A stretch of 64,000 nt of DNA from Gleimia sp. 6138-11-ORH1 (GCF_024814355.1 NZ_JANUXV010000004.1:1-64000); one strand, 5' to 3'. Counted from the first letter of the stretch, positions 34,441 to 44,173 are shown. Made by a program: numbers and translations. The notes: generated from the letters alone by a model not told the origin.

Positions 34441-34908
34441 TCAACGTTTAGCTAAGAAAAACCGGCGCAACTGTGTTTCACATTCCACTTCCAACACACC
34501 CCCATAAACTTCCACCTGATGATTCACCCGCGGATCACGCACCACATCCCGCAAAGACCCACAAGCCCCGAAAGCCGGATCCCACGCTCCAAACACCACC
34601 CGCCCCACGCGAGCAGAAACCAAAGCCCCCGCACACATCGTACAAGGCTCCAACGTCACCACTAAAGTACAGTCCGAAAACCTCCACCGCTGCAACTTCT
34701 GCGCAGCCTCTCTTAAAACGTTAATTTCCGCGTGCCCCGTAGGATCACACTGGGCTTCACGAGTATTAAAACCAGACGCAATTACCTCACCGCCCTCGGA
34801 AATAAGTAATGCACCCACCGGCACATCACCCGCCTGCTCTGCCAACGCAGCCAACTCCATCGCCCGCCGCATCCAAAGCTCATAATCCTTTTTCACCGAA
34901 AAACTCAT
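34441..34908 (-). CDS. tadA: tRNA adenosine(34) deaminase
   Basis: This 155-residue enzyme changes adenosine 34 to inosine in tRNA-Arg(ACG), allowing wobble reading. The zinc motif is complete: HAEINVL (about 58-64, with the catalytic Glu) and [10 protein letters not shown] (about 89-98). It lies close to tRNA-Ser on the same strand and is divergent from upp, a frequent actinobacterial pairing. One CGCCCTCGG word is inside (34791). Confidence 0.94.
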   Translation of the reverse strand: MSFSVKKDYELWMRRAMELAALAEQAGDVPVGALLISEGGEVIASGFNTREAQCDPTGHAEINVLREAAQKLQRWRFSDCTLVVTLEPCTMCAGALVSARVGRVVFGAWDPAFGACGSLRDVVRDPRVNHQVEVYGGVLEVECETQLRRFFLAKR

Positions 34909-34985
34909 ACTGCCAGCCTAACCCAAATCGAAAACAATCCGCGCGGAACTTACACGAACGCGACCAAAAACGGTATTTTAGAAGT

Positions 34986-35624
34986 ATGCGTTTACACATT
35001 GCTAATCACCCACTTATTGATCACAAACTCACGGTGCTGCGCGACGAGCGCACACCCTCCCCAGTCTTTCGCCAACTAGCTGACGAACTGGTAACCCTAC
35101 TAACCTACGAGGCAACTCGCGATATTGCAGTCGAAGATTTCCCCATCAAGACTCCGGTAACCGAAACTATCGGTAAACGTATTGCTGAACCTCGCCCAAT
35201 AGTAATCCCGATTCTACGCGCCGGCCTCGGCATGTTAGAAGGAATGACCCGGATGCTCCCCACTGCTGAAGTGGGATTCCTGGGGATGAAGCGCGACGAA
35301 AATACGCTTGCCATCGAAACTTACGCTAACCGCCTACCTGACGACCTATCCGGACGGCAGTGTTTCATTCTTGACCCAATGCTTGCCACCGGACACACCA
35401 TGGTAGCTGCCATTGACTACCTGCTTGAACGCGGCGCAAAAGAAGTCACCTGCCTGTGCCTGCTCGCCGCTCCAGAAGGACTAAAAACAGTTGAAGAATT
35501 CGTAGGCGACCGCGCAGACGTAAATATCGTCACCGCCGCAGTTGATGAACGCCTCAATGAACACTCTTACATTGTCCCCGGCTTAGGAGACGCTGGCGAT
35601 CGCCTCTACGGCATTGTTGACTAA
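34986..35624 (+). CDS. upp: Uracil phosphoribosyltransferase
   Basis: This 212-residue enzyme makes UMP from uracil and PRPP. The PRPP loop ([12 protein letters not shown], about 128-139), the uracil-binding tail ([15 protein letters not shown]) and the N-terminal [14 protein letters not shown] segment are typical. The frame is open back to 34809, but that extension is composed of proline and histidine runs antisense to tadA. The ATG at 34986 gives the family start. It ends at a strong terminator. Confidence 0.95.
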   Translation: MRLHIANHPLIDHKLTVLRDERTPSPVFRQLADELVTLLTYEATRDIAVEDFPIKTPVTETIGKRIAEPRPIVIPILRAGLGMLEGMTRMLPTAEVGFLGMKRDENTLAIETYANRLPDDLSGRQCFILDPMLATGHTMVAAIDYLLERGAKEVTCLCLLAAPEGLKTVEEFVGDRADVNIVTAAVDERLNEHSYIVPGLGDAGDRLYGIVD

Positions 35625-35652
35625 CCTCCGCACCCTCTAAAACGTAATAAAC

Positions 35653-35692
35653 TAAGTCTCCCGCTACAACCGAAACTGTAGCGGGAGACTTA
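35653..35692. terminator. Bidirectional terminator between upp and metQ
   Basis: A 17-bp stem (35653-35669 with 35676-35692) with a six-base loop lies between the convergent upp and metQ genes. Confidence 0.9.
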
Positions 35693-35751
35693 ACTATTTA
35701 CTTTTGATCGGCACCCGCCTGGTTAAACCCAGGTGACAAAAGCTCGCAAGA

Positions 35752-36594
35752 TTAGAATACGGGGATTACTGAACCGTCAGTCCAAGTCTTCTTAATGTAT
35801 TCGCGAACTTCGTCAGAGTGCAAAAGCTCTTCGAGCTTCTTAATAGCTTCATTTCCGTCATCTTCAGTACGCCATACCAGCAGGTTCGCAGCTGGGTTAT
35901 TTTCGGTAGGTTCACCCACAATCGCATCCTTACTGAAAGACAATCCACCTTCTTGCGCGTAGTTACCGTTAATCACGGCTGCGTCCACATCTGGCAAAGA
36001 ACGCACCAGCTGCGCCCCTTCAACTTCTTTCCACTCAAAGTTCTTCAGCTTCTTCACAGTGAAAATATTGATGTCGCCTTCTTTAGGTACTTCAACTAAG
36101 CCAACTGATTCCAGCAGGCGCAGAGCACGTGCCTGGTTTACAGTGTCGGCAATAATACCGATTGTGCCGCCCTCGGGCAGGTCCTTAACGTCCTTAATCT
36201 TCGCGGAGTACAAGCCCAGCGGTTCTAGGTGAACGCCCTTACCAGGAGTTCCCTTCAAGCCCAGCTTCGGCCCCTGGTCTTCCAAGTAAGGCACGGTTTG
36301 GAAGTAGTTAGCGTCCAGTTCCCCGGATTTGAGAGCTTCGTTTGGAATCACATAGTCAGAGTATTCGATGATTTCTAGGTCGATACCGTGTTTTGCTGCC
36401 AGGTTTTCGTCAATGAACTTCAAAATATCTGCGTGAGGTGAGGGGGATGCACCAACTTTCAAAGTCACAACTGCGTCTTTCTTTTCAGCTGCTGGCTCCT
36501 GGCTCTGCGGGGCGGCTCCCCCACAAGCTGAGAGAGTTAGCGCGGTGAGTGCAGCGATGGAGAGGAACTGGGTGCGAGTGATTTTGATAGTCAT
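35752..36594 (-). CDS. metQ: Methionine-binding lipoprotein MetQ
   Basis: This 280-residue lipoprotein (lipobox LSAC, Cys24) is the NlpA/MetQ-type binding protein of a D/L-methionine importer. Family features include VGASPSPHADILKFI (about 47-61), EYSDYVIPNEALKSGELDAN and the late NYAQEGGLSFSKDAI segment. The genes upstream encode the permease and ATPase, in the order metN, metI, metQ on this strand, with a 174-base gap before metQ. A word copy lies inside (36168-36176). Confidence 0.9.
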   Translation of the reverse strand: MTIKITRTQFLSIAALTALTLSACGGAAPQSQEPAAEKKDAVVTLKVGASPSPHADILKFIDENLAAKHGIDLEIIEYSDYVIPNEALKSGELDANYFQTVPYLEDQGPKLGLKGTPGKGVHLEPLGLYSAKIKDVKDLPEGGTIGIIADTVNQARALRLLESVGLVEVPKEGDINIFTVKKLKNFEWKEVEGAQLVRSLPDVDAAVINGNYAQEGGLSFSKDAIVGEPTENNPAANLLVWRTEDDGNEAIKKLEELLHSDEVREYIKKTWTDGSVIPVF

Positions 36595-36716
36595 GTTTTT
36601 TCCTTAACTAAACTTAAAATGATTTTTTCTTGCAATTTGGTGGGTTATTGCTGGCTTTTAAGCTGGTTTTTGGCGCAGTTAGGGAGTTTAGTTTCCTTTT
36701 GCTTTTCTGAATTTTC

Positions 36717-36725
36717 CCGAGGGCG
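36717..36725 (+). repeat. CCGAGGGCG word between metI and metQ
   Basis: A full TTTTCCCGAGGGCG copy lies in the gap between the two genes. No hairpin with a partner is evident. Confidence 0.75.
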
Positions 36726-36768
36726 CCGTTTAAGCTCTCAGTTTTGGGCTAACCCGACTGGTAGTTGC

Positions 36769-37473
36769 TCAGCGGTGGTCTACCAGTCGGCTGATCATAT
36801 CGCCGATCATCTGCATGATTTGGACGATGACAACCACTGCGATTACTGAGACCGCCATGACGGTGGGCATGAAGCGGGTGTAACCGTAGTTGATAGCTAA
36901 CTGACCTAGGCCGCCGGCACCGATGGTACCTGCCATTGCCGAGTACCCTAAGAGGCTGATTGCCAAAACGGTGACTGATTGCACCAGGGACGGCAGGGAT
37001 TCACGGATTTGAATGTCAAACATGATTCCCAGGCGGGTTGCGCCCATCATGCGGGCTGCTTCAATCTTCCCGGGGTCTACTGAACGGACGTTAGTTTCTA
37101 CTAGCCGCGCGAAGAATGGTACTGCGCTGATAGTGAGGGGTACTAACGCGGCGTGCCATCCCAGTGTGGTTCCCATGATGAAACGTGTTAGTGGGATGAT
37201 TGCGACGATGAGGATAATAAAGGGGATTGAACGCCCAATATTTAATGCCACCGAAAGAATCTGGTTTACCACTTTGTTAGGGGTTAAACCGTCTTTTGCG
37301 GTAGAAACTGCTAGTAGCCCCAGGGGGGCGCCAATGATGACGGTAATAATCGTTGAGATTACTGTCATTAGCAGGGTTTCTACAATTGCTTTGGTGAAAG
37401 TTTCGTTGAGAACTTTAAGTTCTGTTGGGTCGATTGCACTTAAGAAATTTTGTGCCAGTTCGAAGATGCTCAT
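36769..37473 (-). CDS. metI: Methionine ABC transporter permease
   Basis: This 234-residue inner-membrane protein has five or six membrane segments and the ATPase-docking loop (VDPGKIEAARMMGATRLGIM). It forms the channel with MetN and MetQ. Its first codons overlap the metN end by four bases (ATGA type). The start FELAQNFLSAI is typical of MetI. Confidence 0.92.
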   Translation of the reverse strand: MSIFELAQNFLSAIDPTELKVLNETFTKAIVETLLMTVISTIITVIIGAPLGLLAVSTAKDGLTPNKVVNQILSVALNIGRSIPFIILIVAIIPLTRFIMGTTLGWHAALVPLTISAVPFFARLVETNVRSVDPGKIEAARMMGATRLGIMFDIQIRESLPSLVQSVTVLAISLLGYSAMAGTIGAGGLGQLAINYGYTRFMPTVMAVSVIAVVVIVQIMQMIGDMISRLVDHR

Positions 37474-38468
37474 CGGCGCACCTCCGCGTGGAATCCGCGG
37501 GTGCGGAAGGCTTCGATCACGTTTTTTGCTTCTTCATTTTGTACAGTTAAAGCTAGTCGCCCTACTTGAATGTTGGGTAGGGATTCGAATGTTCCCGCGG
37601 CTACGTCTGCGCCCATTGCTGAGGCGATTGAGAGTAGTTGTGCGCCGGTGGGAATCCCTGGGTGTGAGGTGAAAGCGGTGTCTACGATTACGTATCCGTC
37701 TGCGCAGACGTGGTTTTCGATTGCTGGGAGGGGCACCAGTTCGTGGGCCAGCCGTGAGCTGGGGTCGGCAACGACCTCGGCAATTTTTCCACTTTCGATT
37801 ACTTGACCGTGTTCCAGTAGGGATACGGAGTCACAGATTAAGCGAACTACTTCCATTTCGTGAGTGATGATAATGATGGTCACTCCGAAGCGTTCACGAA
37901 TGTCTTTTAAGAGGGCCAGTACTTGCCGGGTGGTTTCTGAGTCCAGGGCGGAAGTAGGTTCGTCACATAGCAGTACGGAGGGGTTTGCTGCCAGGGCGCG
38001 GGCGATTCCTACGCGTTGGCGTTGTCCTCCGGATAGTTGCGAGGGGTAAGATTTTTCGCGTCCGCGTAGGCCTACTACGGCGAGTAGTTCTGCGGCTTTT
38101 TCACGGGCGGTTTGCTTGTTTTCTCCGGCAACGCGTAGTGGGTAGGCAACGTTGTCCAGGGCGGTGCGGGAGTCGAAAAGGTTTGCTGCTTGGAATACCA
38201 TGCCGATGCGGCGGCGTTGGCGACGCAGTTCATTTTCGGAAAGGAGGGATAGGTTTTCGCCTCCGAGGAGGATTTCTCCTTCAGTTGGTTTTTCGAGGGC
38301 GGTTAGGCAACGAATCAGAGTTGATTTGCCTGCTCCGGATTGTCCGACTATGCCGTGGATGGATCCGGCTTCGATTTCTAGGCTGACGTTTTTTAGGGCC
38401 AGAACGTCGGCTCCGCCGCGAATGGTGTAGCGTTTAGAGACATTGGTTAGTTTGATGTCTGCACTCAT
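37470..38468 (-). CDS. metN: Methionine ABC transporter ATP-binding protein
   Basis: This 332-residue ATPase has Walker A GQSGAGKST (about 42-50), the signature LSGGQRQRV, Walker B VLLCDEPTSALD and a C-terminal NIL domain (about 260-330) that senses methionine in MetN. It heads the metNIQ cluster; no S-box or SAM riboswitch is visible upstream (38469-38688). Confidence 0.92.
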   Translation of the reverse strand: MSADIKLTNVSKRYTIRGGADVLALKNVSLEIEAGSIHGIVGQSGAGKSTLIRCLTALEKPTEGEILLGGENLSLLSENELRRQRRRIGMVFQAANLFDSRTALDNVAYPLRVAGENKQTAREKAAELLAVVGLRGREKSYPSQLSGGQRQRVGIARALAANPSVLLCDEPTSALDSETTRQVLALLKDIRERFGVTIIIITHEMEVVRLICDSVSLLEHGQVIESGKIAEVVADPSSRLAHELVPLPAIENHVCADGYVIVDTAFTSHPGIPTGAQLLSIASAMGADVAAGTFESLPNIQVGRLALTVQNEEAKNVIEAFRTRGFHAEVRR

Positions 38469-38688
38469 GGGAGCCTCCTTTCTAGCTAGTTCGTTTGAAG
38501 CCTTGACCAGTCTACGTCTTATTTTTTTACCACGCGAAATTGTGTCCAGATTTTGAGAATTTCATGCCCGCCATTCAATACTGACGGGGTTGTAGGCGCG
38601 GAATACCAGCATTTTCAGCGTTCCTACAGCTGGCTAACAATACAACGAAAAGTGGACTAAAGCCCGCCAGTTTTGCCAAACTTAACCT

Positions 38689-39600
38689 ATGAGCATCGTT
38701 CAAAAAGCAGGTCGCTTTGCCCCCAGCCCCTCAGGGGATATGCATATCGGGAACCTGCGCACCGCCACTTTAGCTTGGATCTGGGCACGCCAAACCGGCA
38801 GGAATTTCGTTATCCGGATTGAAGATATTGACCGAGTTAAACCAGGTGCAGCTGAACGCCAACTAGCTGACTTAAAAACTATCGGCATAACTTGGGATCA
38901 GGAACCTCTTTTTCAATCAACTCGCCACAGCGCTCACCTAGCAGCAATTGAGACTTTAAACTCAAAAGGTTTGCTATTTGAGTGTTTTTGCTCACGGAAA
39001 GAGATTGCTGAAGCGTCCTCGGCCCCACATTCTCGCCCCGGCTTTTACCCCGGCACCTGCGCGCAACTTTCTGCAGCTGAACGCGCCGAAAAACGCGCGA
39101 TTTTAGCGGCAGTAGGGCGAAAACCGGCTTTGCGACTGCGCCCGCAGGTGGCGGAATGGACAGTGCAAGATGAACTTTTTGGTGAGGTGACTGAGCAGAT
39201 TGACCAAGTAGTTTTGCAACGCGGTGACGGCACGTTAGCTTATAACCTGGTGGTAGTTGTTGATGACGCGTGGCAGCAGGTGGATCAGGTTGTGCGCGCC
39301 GATGATTTACTTTTTTCGGCGCCCGCGCAGTCATATATTGCTCATGAGTTAGGGTACGCGCCGTTTACCTATGCGCATGTGCCGTTAGTGTTGGCTCCTT
39401 CAGGAGCGCGTTTAGCAAAGCGTGATGGGGCGGTAACTTTACAAGACCTCTTAGCCCAGGGGTGGAGCGTTTCTCAAGTAGTTTCAAAAATCTCAGCTTC
39501 ATTAGGGTATGAGGCGTCAAATTTAATGGAACTTTTAGAAATTTTCGACCGTCAAGATTTCATTCGCAAACCCTGGGTTTTCACGCCACCAACCTCTTAA
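38689..39600 (+). CDS. gluQ: Glutamyl-Q tRNA(Asp) synthetase
   Basis: This 303-residue GluRS paralogue charges queuosine in tRNA-Asp with glutamate. It has the HIGH-type motif (RFAPSPSGDMHIGN), the zinc site of C-F-C ... Y ... C type (CFCSRKE, then FYPGTC), and ARLAKRDGA in place of KMSKS, all typical of GluQRS. It lacks the anticodon-binding domain of true GluRS. The gene is isolated between metN (divergent) and a repeat cluster. Confidence 0.9.
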   Translation: MSIVQKAGRFAPSPSGDMHIGNLRTATLAWIWARQTGRNFVIRIEDIDRVKPGAAERQLADLKTIGITWDQEPLFQSTRHSAHLAAIETLNSKGLLFECFCSRKEIAEASSAPHSRPGFYPGTCAQLSAAERAEKRAILAAVGRKPALRLRPQVAEWTVQDELFGEVTEQIDQVVLQRGDGTLAYNLVVVVDDAWQQVDQVVRADDLLFSAPAQSYIAHELGYAPFTYAHVPLVLAPSGARLAKRDGAVTLQDLLAQGWSVSQVVSKISASLGYEASNLMELLEIFDRQDFIRKPWVFTPPTS

Positions 39601-39612
39601 CCCAAATCCCCA

Positions 39613-39816
39613 AAGCGTAACACGCCGCACCAATTTCATCCGAGCGTAACACGCCGAGATCACGCGCCACTATCCCCGGAGCGTAACACGCCGAGATCAA
39701 AATCCATTTTTAATACACCCAAAAAATCAGTTCAGCAAGTTACGCTCCGCAAAATGAATCCGGCGAGTTACGCTCCGGCAAAAAAGGGCAACATCAAATC
39801 GGCGAGTTACGCTCCG
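39613..39816. repeat. REP-like cluster, six copies in two opposed sets
   Basis: Three copies of the form AGCGTAACACGCCG run one way (39613-39627, 39641-39660, 39677-39697). Three of the form CGGCGAGTTACGCTCCG or close variants run the other way (39733-39749, 39761-39777, 39800-39816). The second set has GAG or AAG in place of GTG, like the copy at 437. The cluster fills the gap between the convergent gluQ and MFS genes. Confidence 0.9.
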
Positions 39817-39819
39817 AAA

Positions 39820-41241
39820 TTAGGGGCGGGCAGAACGCCCTCGGGAAAAATCTAAGTACGCAAGCAACGCCGCAAAACTCACAAAACCAGCCGTCGCAGC
39901 AAAAACCAAAAGCACCGCCACCCCAGGTGACCAAATCGCTGAAACCGTGAAATACAAGCCCGTCAGCAAAGCCGAACCAATCGACGTGCCAATCCGCTCA
40001 GTAGTCTGCTTAAACCCGCCAGCAGTACCCCCCGAGCTCAAAGGAACATCTTCCATACTCAACGTCTGATTCGTAGAACCAAAAACGCCCTGCCCAAAGC
40101 CCATCAGCGCCAACGCAAGCAACAGCCACCAAACAGACTGCTCAAAGAAAATAATCCCCGCCATAACCACAATGACAAATAAAACACCCGCAATAACAGT
40201 AAACAAAGCAACTAAAGAAATTGCCTTCCCCCACTGCGAAACCTTCAACGCCCCCCACCGAGACCCCACGGCAGATAACAGCGCATTTGGCAGCCCCAAA
40301 GTGCCCGCGACCAACGCGGAATGCCCCAGCTCATTTTGCACAAAAATCGCCAGCACCACAAACATCGTGGGTGCTCCCATAAAATAGCTAGCGGCAGTCA
40401 CCGTGCCCACCAAAAATGAACGAATCCGCAGAAGTGACAAATCCACCATCGGTTCCTTACCAACGGTCGGCAAATATTTCTCCCACTTCAGCCAAAGTAC
40501 AAAAACGGCTGCTGCGGCCACCAGCATAAGCGGAAGCCACCACGAAAAAGTGCGGAAAGTAAACGGAATCAGAGTGAGTACAATCCCGCTTAAAAGCAAA
40601 ACCGCGCCGAAATAATCCAGCCCCCACAAGCTGGCAGCTGCTTCACTTACAGGCTCTCCACCGTTTTCCTTCGGCAGCCAAAAATACCCGAGGGCGATCC
40701 CCAAAACCCCCAGGGGAAGATTAATGAAAAAGATATAACGCCACCCATTTTCAACGCCAATTCCAGAGATTAACGCTCCGGCAACAACCGGCCCTAAGGC
40801 TACGGAAAAAGAAACCACCATTCCGAAAAGCCCAAATGCTAGTGCGCGTTCCCTACCTTGGAAATGCTGTTGGATCATGCCGATGATTTGTGGCGAGTAC
40901 ATTCCCGCACCCATTCCTTGGATAACGCGAGCAATGTTTAAAAAGAACGCGGTGGGAGCTAACCCACTTAGCAAAGAACCTGTTACGAAGGCGATTAACC
41001 CCAGTATGAATATTTTTCGCCGAGAGAAGATGTCACCTAGTCTTCCGGCTGGAACTAAAGTCATGCCCACAACCAGCGGGTAGCCGGAAAGAATCCATTG
41101 TAATTGCGCGTCTGAAGCGTGAATACCTGTGGCAATGGAAGATAGGGCAATGTTCACTGAAGAAACGGCAATCAGTGACATTGCCAGGGGCACTAATAGT
41201 GTGCTGAGGATGCGTTTTTTCTTGCGTGAAATAGATTCCAT
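39820..41241 (-). CDS. MFS exporter, EmrB/QacA-type (DHA2)
   Basis: This 473-residue membrane protein has about 14 membrane segments and the major facilitator motif A (GRLGDIFSRRKIF, about 66-78). The layout fits proton-driven drug or metabolite export of the DHA2 family. No regulator or partner lies next to it. Words fall inside and just past its end (39835-39843, 40688-40696). The exported compound is unknown. Confidence 0.85.
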   Translation of the reverse strand: MESISRKKKRILSTLLVPLAMSLIAVSSVNIALSSIATGIHASDAQLQWILSGYPLVVGMTLVPAGRLGDIFSRRKIFILGLIAFVTGSLLSGLAPTAFFLNIARVIQGMGAGMYSPQIIGMIQQHFQGRERALAFGLFGMVVSFSVALGPVVAGALISGIGVENGWRYIFFINLPLGVLGIALGYFWLPKENGGEPVSEAAASLWGLDYFGAVLLLSGIVLTLIPFTFRTFSWWLPLMLVAAAAVFVLWLKWEKYLPTVGKEPMVDLSLLRIRSFLVGTVTAASYFMGAPTMFVVLAIFVQNELGHSALVAGTLGLPNALLSAVGSRWGALKVSQWGKAISLVALFTVIAGVLFVIVVMAGIIFFEQSVWWLLLALALMGFGQGVFGSTNQTLSMEDVPLSSGGTAGGFKQTTERIGTSIGSALLTGLYFTVSAIWSPGVAVLLVFAATAGFVSFAALLAYLDFSRGRSARP

Positions 41242-41309
41242 GTTGCCTGTAAGTGGTTGTTTTGTCGCCTACCCCTCATTATCTGACTCTCTGTCATCAC
41301 TTGCTAGGG

Positions 41310-42422
41310 TTATTTAGCTGCGGTGACTAAACAGACATTTTCTTGTTTAACTTTTAAACAAACCTCTGCTGGTATTGATTCCCACACTTCTAAGGGCGCT
41401 TCCACCTTAAATGAGTTCGCCAAAATCTGTCCGGTTTCACCTTGTAAGGCTACTTCTAGCTCAGTAACGCCCTGCCCAATCCTGGCATTCAATACTTTGG
41501 CGCGTACAAATGAACTCGGCGTGTTACGCTCCGCATGGGCTTTGGCGTGCTCACATGAACTCGGCGTGTTACGCTCCGCGAAAGTGAAGGTAGCTGGCGC
41601 GCAAGCTACGAATACTTCTGACACTGAAACGTTCTGCTCCTGCGCAAAATTGGCTAACGCCCCGCCCTTGAGAAAGGGGAAAAGCCCCTCGCCAACCGCT
41701 ATATCTGCAGGAATAAGCGGAGCGAAACCTAAAAACTCAGCTACTTCCACGTACTGTGGGTGCTGCCAAATCTCCCGCGGGGAAGCATCTCTTAAAATCT
41801 TTCCGGCGTGCATCACGATAATACGATCCGCCACCGCGAGCGCCTCTTGCTGGTCATGCGTTACGTAGATGGCGCTCACTCCCTGCTCTTTAACGACTTT
41901 GCGGATTTCCGCCGAAAGTTGTTCTCTTAAAGCCCGGTCTAAAGCCGAAAGTGGCTCGTCTAGAAGCAGTAGCCGAGGGCGGGGTGCCAACGCCCGTGCT
42001 AAGGCAACCCGCTGCTGCTGACCTCCCGAAAGGGTACTGATCCGGCGGTTTTCGTAGCCGGATAACCCCACTAAGCTAAGTAGCTCTTGGACTCTGGCGC
42101 GTTTAGTGGCTTTAGATTCTCCGGCTAATCCAAACTCGATATTTCCCTGTACTGAGCGGTGTCCAAATAATTGTCCGTCTTGAAACATTAGTCCGAAATG
42201 GCGTTTGTGTACTGGGATGGGACGCAAATCTTCTTGGGCAAATTGCAGCGTTCCTGTAGAGGTTTCTAAACCGGCAATGGCGCGCAGTAAAGATGATTTG
42301 CCTGATCCTGAAGCGCCTAGCAGGGCAACGATCTGCCCCTGGGGGACTTGTAAATCAACGTGTTTTACAGCGTGAAATGTTCCGTAGTGAACGTTCAGGT
42401 CTGCTAAGAATAAGCTACTCAC
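41310..42422 (-). CDS. thiQ: Thiamine ABC transporter ATP-binding protein, with repeat insertion
   Basis: This protein, about 370 residues, is the ATPase of the thiamine importer with ThiP and ThiB. Walker A GASGSGKSS (about 36-44), the signature LSGGQQQRV and Walker B LLLLDEPLSALD are intact. After the ATPase domain there is a TOBE-like tail. Inside it, two in-frame copies of the REP-like 17-mer (41517-41533 and 41562-41578), 45 bases apart, encode ERNTPSS twice. They lie between FVACAPATFTFA and FVRAKVLNARIG. The frame opens earlier at 42440, but AAGGAAGG precedes the GTG at 42422, which overlaps the thiP stop by eight bases. Confidence 0.83.
   Translation of the reverse strand: MSSLFLADLNVHYGTFHAVKHVDLQVPQGQIVALLGASGSGKSSLLRAIAGLETSTGTLQFAQEDLRPIPVHKRHFGLMFQDGQLFGHRSVQGNIEFGLAGESKATKRARVQELLSLVGLSGYENRRISTLSGGQQQRVALARALAPRPRLLLLDEPLSALDRALREQLSAEIRKVVKEQGVSAIYVTHDQQEALAVADRIIVMHAGKILRDASPREIWQHPQYVEVAEFLGFAPLIPADIAVGEGLFPFLKGGALANFAQEQNVSVSEVFVACAPATFTFAERNTPSSCEHAKAHAERNTPSSFVRAKVLNARIGQGVTELEVALQGETGQILANSFKVEAPLEVWESIPAEVCLKVKQENVCLVTAAK
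41517..41578 (+). repeat. REP-like pair inside thiQ coding sequence
   Basis: The two 17-mers are exact copies 45 bases (15 codons) apart, so the insertion keeps the frame. The spacer also repeats in part, consistent with an insertion followed by tandem duplication. Confidence 0.9.
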
Positions 42423-44163
42423 CTTTAACCTTCCTTTCACTTTGAGATGATAAGCTGCGTGGAAATGAGATCGGCGTGTTACGCTCCGGGGAGGGGGAAT
42501 GGGGGTGGGAGCGGTCGAACCAGGCTTCGGCAGCTACCAGTAGCCCAGCTGCCACTAGAGCTAGAATCACGGAAGCAGCTAGGGCCATTCCCTGCTCTGC
42601 TGCCCCGGGTTTACTTACTAGCCGGTAGATTACCAACGGCAACGTTGGTTCTGCGCTGCGCGCTACAAAGGAAGTGGCTCCGAATTCCCCTAAAGACATA
42701 GCGCTGCTAAACGCGGCTGCTAGGACGATTGATCGGCTTACTAAGGGAAACTCAACTGCCGTTAAAACCCGCATCCAAGATGCTCCTAGAACTTGCGCTA
42801 CTTCTAGTTGGCGGCGGTCTATCTGCTCTAATACGGGAGTAACTATGCGCACCACTAAAGGCACTGCCACCATTGCTTGGGCTAAGGGTACCAACCACCA
42901 GGAGCTGCGAAAATCTAAGGGGGGTTCATCTAAGGCAATTAGAAACCCAAACCCCACTGTGACCGCAGAAACTCCTAACGGGAGGGCAAAAAGTACGTCT
43001 AAACCTGAAAGCCCCCAGTTTAGAATTTTCTGCCGCGGACGCCGCGAAAGCACAATCGCTACTAAAACACCCACCAGCAGGGCGATCAGCATAGCTACAA
43101 AAGCTATTAGTAGAGAGCGTCCCAACGCGTAAATTGCCGGTTCTTTTAGCACGCGCACTGCGTTAGCTGCGAATAAGTCAGTGTAGTTGGAAAATGTCCA
43201 CTGTCCTTTCCGGTGTAGTGAAGCTAGAATCAGATTTCCCAGGGGTAAAAGCAACAGCACCCCCACTACTATTGCGGTGAAAGCTACTGCCGGTAAATCG
43301 TTTTTGGAAACTGGGCGGGCAGGCACATCTACTCTGAGTTTTTGAGTTTTTGCTGCGTACGCTTGGGCTCTTTTTACAACCCACAGTGAAAGCCCAATCA
43401 CTCCTAACTGCACGATCGAAAGCACTGCGGCTGAGCGCAGATCTAAAAGCCCGGTGGTTAGGAAATAGATTTCAGTTTCTACAGTGGAAATGGAAGTTCC
43501 TGAAAGAATCAAAACTAAGGCGAATGAAGTGGCGCAAAAGAGAAATATTAAAGCTCCTGCGGCGCTGATTGCCGGTAAGAGACGCGGCAGAGTTACCGTG
43601 AAAAATACTCGCCCTGTGGTTCCTCCCAAGGTTCGGGCTGCTTCTTCCATGCGTGGGTCTAACCGCACCCATAGGTTACCAATCGTGCGAACTGCTAAAG
43701 AATAGTTGAAGAAAACCATACCGATTACCACCGCGGTAGCAGTTCCGTCTAATGCTAAGAAGTTAAGTAAACCGCCCTCGGCAAAGAGGGTGCGGAAAGC
43801 AACTCCGACTACCACCGATGGTAAAACGAAAGGTACTGCCACTAAGCCACGGATCAGACTGCGCCCGGGGAAAGATAGTCGGTAAAGTACCCAGGCGCCC
43901 GGCACTGCCAGTAACAGTGAGATAAGCGTTGCCAGGGTGGAAAGAGAAATGGTGAAGCGGATTGCCCGCCAAACTCGGGGTTTAGCTAGCACTTCTGGAA
44001 AGCCGCTTAAATCCCACTGCCCGGCTTCATTAACAAAACCGCGTAAGATCAGTGACGCAGTTGGGTAGAGGAAGAAGATAGTTAAAAAGACGACGGGCAC
44101 ACCTACTGCCACTGTCACCGCTAGAAATAGCGAGACTCGTTCAAGTGGGTGTGCCCGTCGCAT
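42415..44163 (-). CDS. thiP: Thiamine ABC transporter permease
   Basis: This 582-residue permease is a fusion of two transport domains with about 12 membrane segments, as in ThiP. Each half has a docking loop (MEEAARTLGGTTGRVFFTV near 186-204 and LEVAQVLGASWMRVLTAVE near 455-473). It is the channel of the thiamine importer. The C-terminus carries a REP-like copy in frame (42472-42488, encoding ERNTP), which lengthens the tail and ends in overlap with thiQ. Iron importers of the FbpB type look similar, but the riboswitch favours thiamine. Confidence 0.85.
   Translation of the reverse strand: MRRAHPLERVSLFLAVTVAVGVPVVFLTIFFLYPTASLILRGFVNEAGQWDLSGFPEVLAKPRVWRAIRFTISLSTLATLISLLLAVPGAWVLYRLSFPGRSLIRGLVAVPFVLPSVVVGVAFRTLFAEGGLLNFLALDGTATAVVIGMVFFNYSLAVRTIGNLWVRLDPRMEEAARTLGGTTGRVFFTVTLPRLLPAISAAGALIFLFCATSFALVLILSGTSISTVETEIYFLTTGLLDLRSAAVLSIVQLGVIGLSLWVVKRAQAYAAKTQKLRVDVPARPVSKNDLPAVAFTAIVVGVLLLLPLGNLILASLHRKGQWTFSNYTDLFAANAVRVLKEPAIYALGRSLLIAFVAMLIALLVGVLVAIVLSRRPRQKILNWGLSGLDVLFALPLGVSAVTVGFGFLIALDEPPLDFRSSWWLVPLAQAMVAVPLVVRIVTPVLEQIDRRQLEVAQVLGASWMRVLTAVEFPLVSRSIVLAAAFSSAMSLGEFGATSFVARSAEPTLPLVIYRLVSKPGAAEQGMALAASVILALVAAGLLVAAEAWFDRSHPHSPSPERNTPISFPRSLSSQSERKVKGE
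42472..42488 (+). repeat. REP-like copy at the 3' end of thiP
   Basis: An exact CGGCGTGTTACGCTCCG copy lies within the last 25 codons of thiP, in the same orientation and reading phase as the thiQ copies. Confidence 0.9.
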
Positions 44164-44173
44164 AGAATCTGCC

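Noticed and set aside
34809-34985. N-terminal extension of Upp
   Set aside because: Antisense to tadA, proline-rich, absent from the family; start set at 34986.
38469-38688. SAM riboswitch before metN
   Set aside because: None of the conserved S-box elements is present.
39613-39816. CRISPR-like array near the MFS gene
   Set aside because: The repeats occur in two opposed orientations with uneven spacing and recur singly all over the window.
42423-42440. ATG at 42440 as the thiQ start
   Set aside because: The ribosome site AAGGAAGG lies after it and serves the GTG at 42422, which matches the family start.
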